From Candidatus Methanoperedens sp. (GTDB lineage Archaea > Halobacteriota > Methanosarcinia > Methanosarcinales > Methanoperedenaceae), in contig JAPZAN010000208.1 of NCBI GenBank assembly GCA_027460605.1, positions 1 through 5,262 on the forward strand: a stretch of DNA of 5,262 nt, given 5' to 3'. Under the pieces are notes generated by a model. It was given only the letters and a program-made list of their open reading frames with translations, was not told where the DNA came from and searched no databases. Numbering within the stretch: position 1 is the stretch's first letter; each line of letters opens with the position of its first letter. Position numbers and translations under genes: made by a program. Positions 4,995-5,262 of the stretch are shown in pieces.

Positions 4995-5262
4995 ATGCGA
5001 AAGAAAATACTTTTTACCCTGACGGCTGTATTAATTCTTGTTTCATCATACCTTGTGTTTTTCAAAGCGCCCATTCCTATCGATCCCGGGTCGGCAGCCG
5101 GCGACCCCAATAATTTCAGGATATTCTATTTCCATCTCCCCATTGCGATATCGGCATACCTCTGTTTTGCAGTTGTTTTTATTTCAAGCATATTGTATCT
5201 TCGAAGCAAGGAACAAAAATGGGATATAATATCACTATCAGCCGCAGAAGTGGGTGTTGTTT
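4995..5262 (+). CDS. ccmC: Cytochrome c maturation haem-handling protein CcmC, 5' part (runs off right edge)
   Basis: The first 89 residues of CcmC, the polytopic membrane protein that loads haem onto CcmE on the outer face of the membrane. It starts with a first membrane segment at about 5-23, then an external loop ending in the conserved FRIFYFHLP (41-49). His47 corresponds to the first of the two haem-ligating histidines of the family. A second membrane segment at about 46-70 follows, then the family stretch with WDIISLSAAEVGVV just before the break. The tryptophan-rich WWD haem-binding loop and the second histidine should lie beyond the window. The ATG at 4995 has GGAG eleven bases upstream, a little long, but no other standard start is in frame. 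It belongs to the ccmAB operon. CcmE, CcmF and any CcmH are not in view. Confidence 0.9.
   Translation, partial: MRKKILFTLTAVLILVSSYLVFFKAPIPIDPGSAAGDPNNFRIFYFHLPIAISAYLCFAVVFISSILYLRSKEQKWDIISLSAAEVGVV

Overview
The window looks like chromosomal DNA of a euryarchaeon, most likely a cytochrome-c-rich member of the Methanosarcinales/Methanoperedenaceae or a relative. This is inferred from three things: a fused 3-hexulose-6-phosphate synthase/RraA protein of the kind annotated in methanogenic and methanotrophic archaea, a System I cytochrome c maturation cluster (ccmABC), and archaeal-type TATA elements and T-rich termination signals. The lineage is not proven by the sequence alone.

Layout. 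The left part (1 to about 635) is visibly AT-rich. It carries the N-terminal piece of a helix-turn-helix, probably transposase-like, protein running off the left edge (minus strand), then an AT-rich gap with a T-rich terminator, then a small cysteine-rich, zinc-ribbon-like protein of unknown function (minus). The middle (636 to 3409, minus strand) holds an aspartase/fumarase superfamily lyase, best called aspartate ammonia-lyase, preceded 68 bases upstream by the Hps-RraA fusion; the two probably share a transcript. A 145-base divergent promoter region (3410-3554) separates these from the plus-strand operon ccmA-ccmB-ccmC. ccmA and ccmB overlap by ATGA, and ccmC is cut by the right edge.

How the genes work together. 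CcmA and CcmB form the ABC module, and CcmC the haem-handling membrane protein, of System I, which supplies covalently bound haem to c-type cytochromes outside the membrane. The Hps domain interconverts ribulose-5-phosphate plus formaldehyde with hexulose-6-phosphate, which in archaea lacking an oxidative pentose phosphate pathway is a route to pentoses. The lyase links aspartate (or malate) to fumarate. No direct biochemical link between the two divergent units is evident.

The most unusual observation is that both genes flanking the divergent promoter lack a convincing ATG/GTG/TTG start at the place where family conservation and Shine-Dalgarno position put it: ccmA appears to start with ATA and hps-rraA with ATT. 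No clear novel defence, mobile or RNA system is visible.
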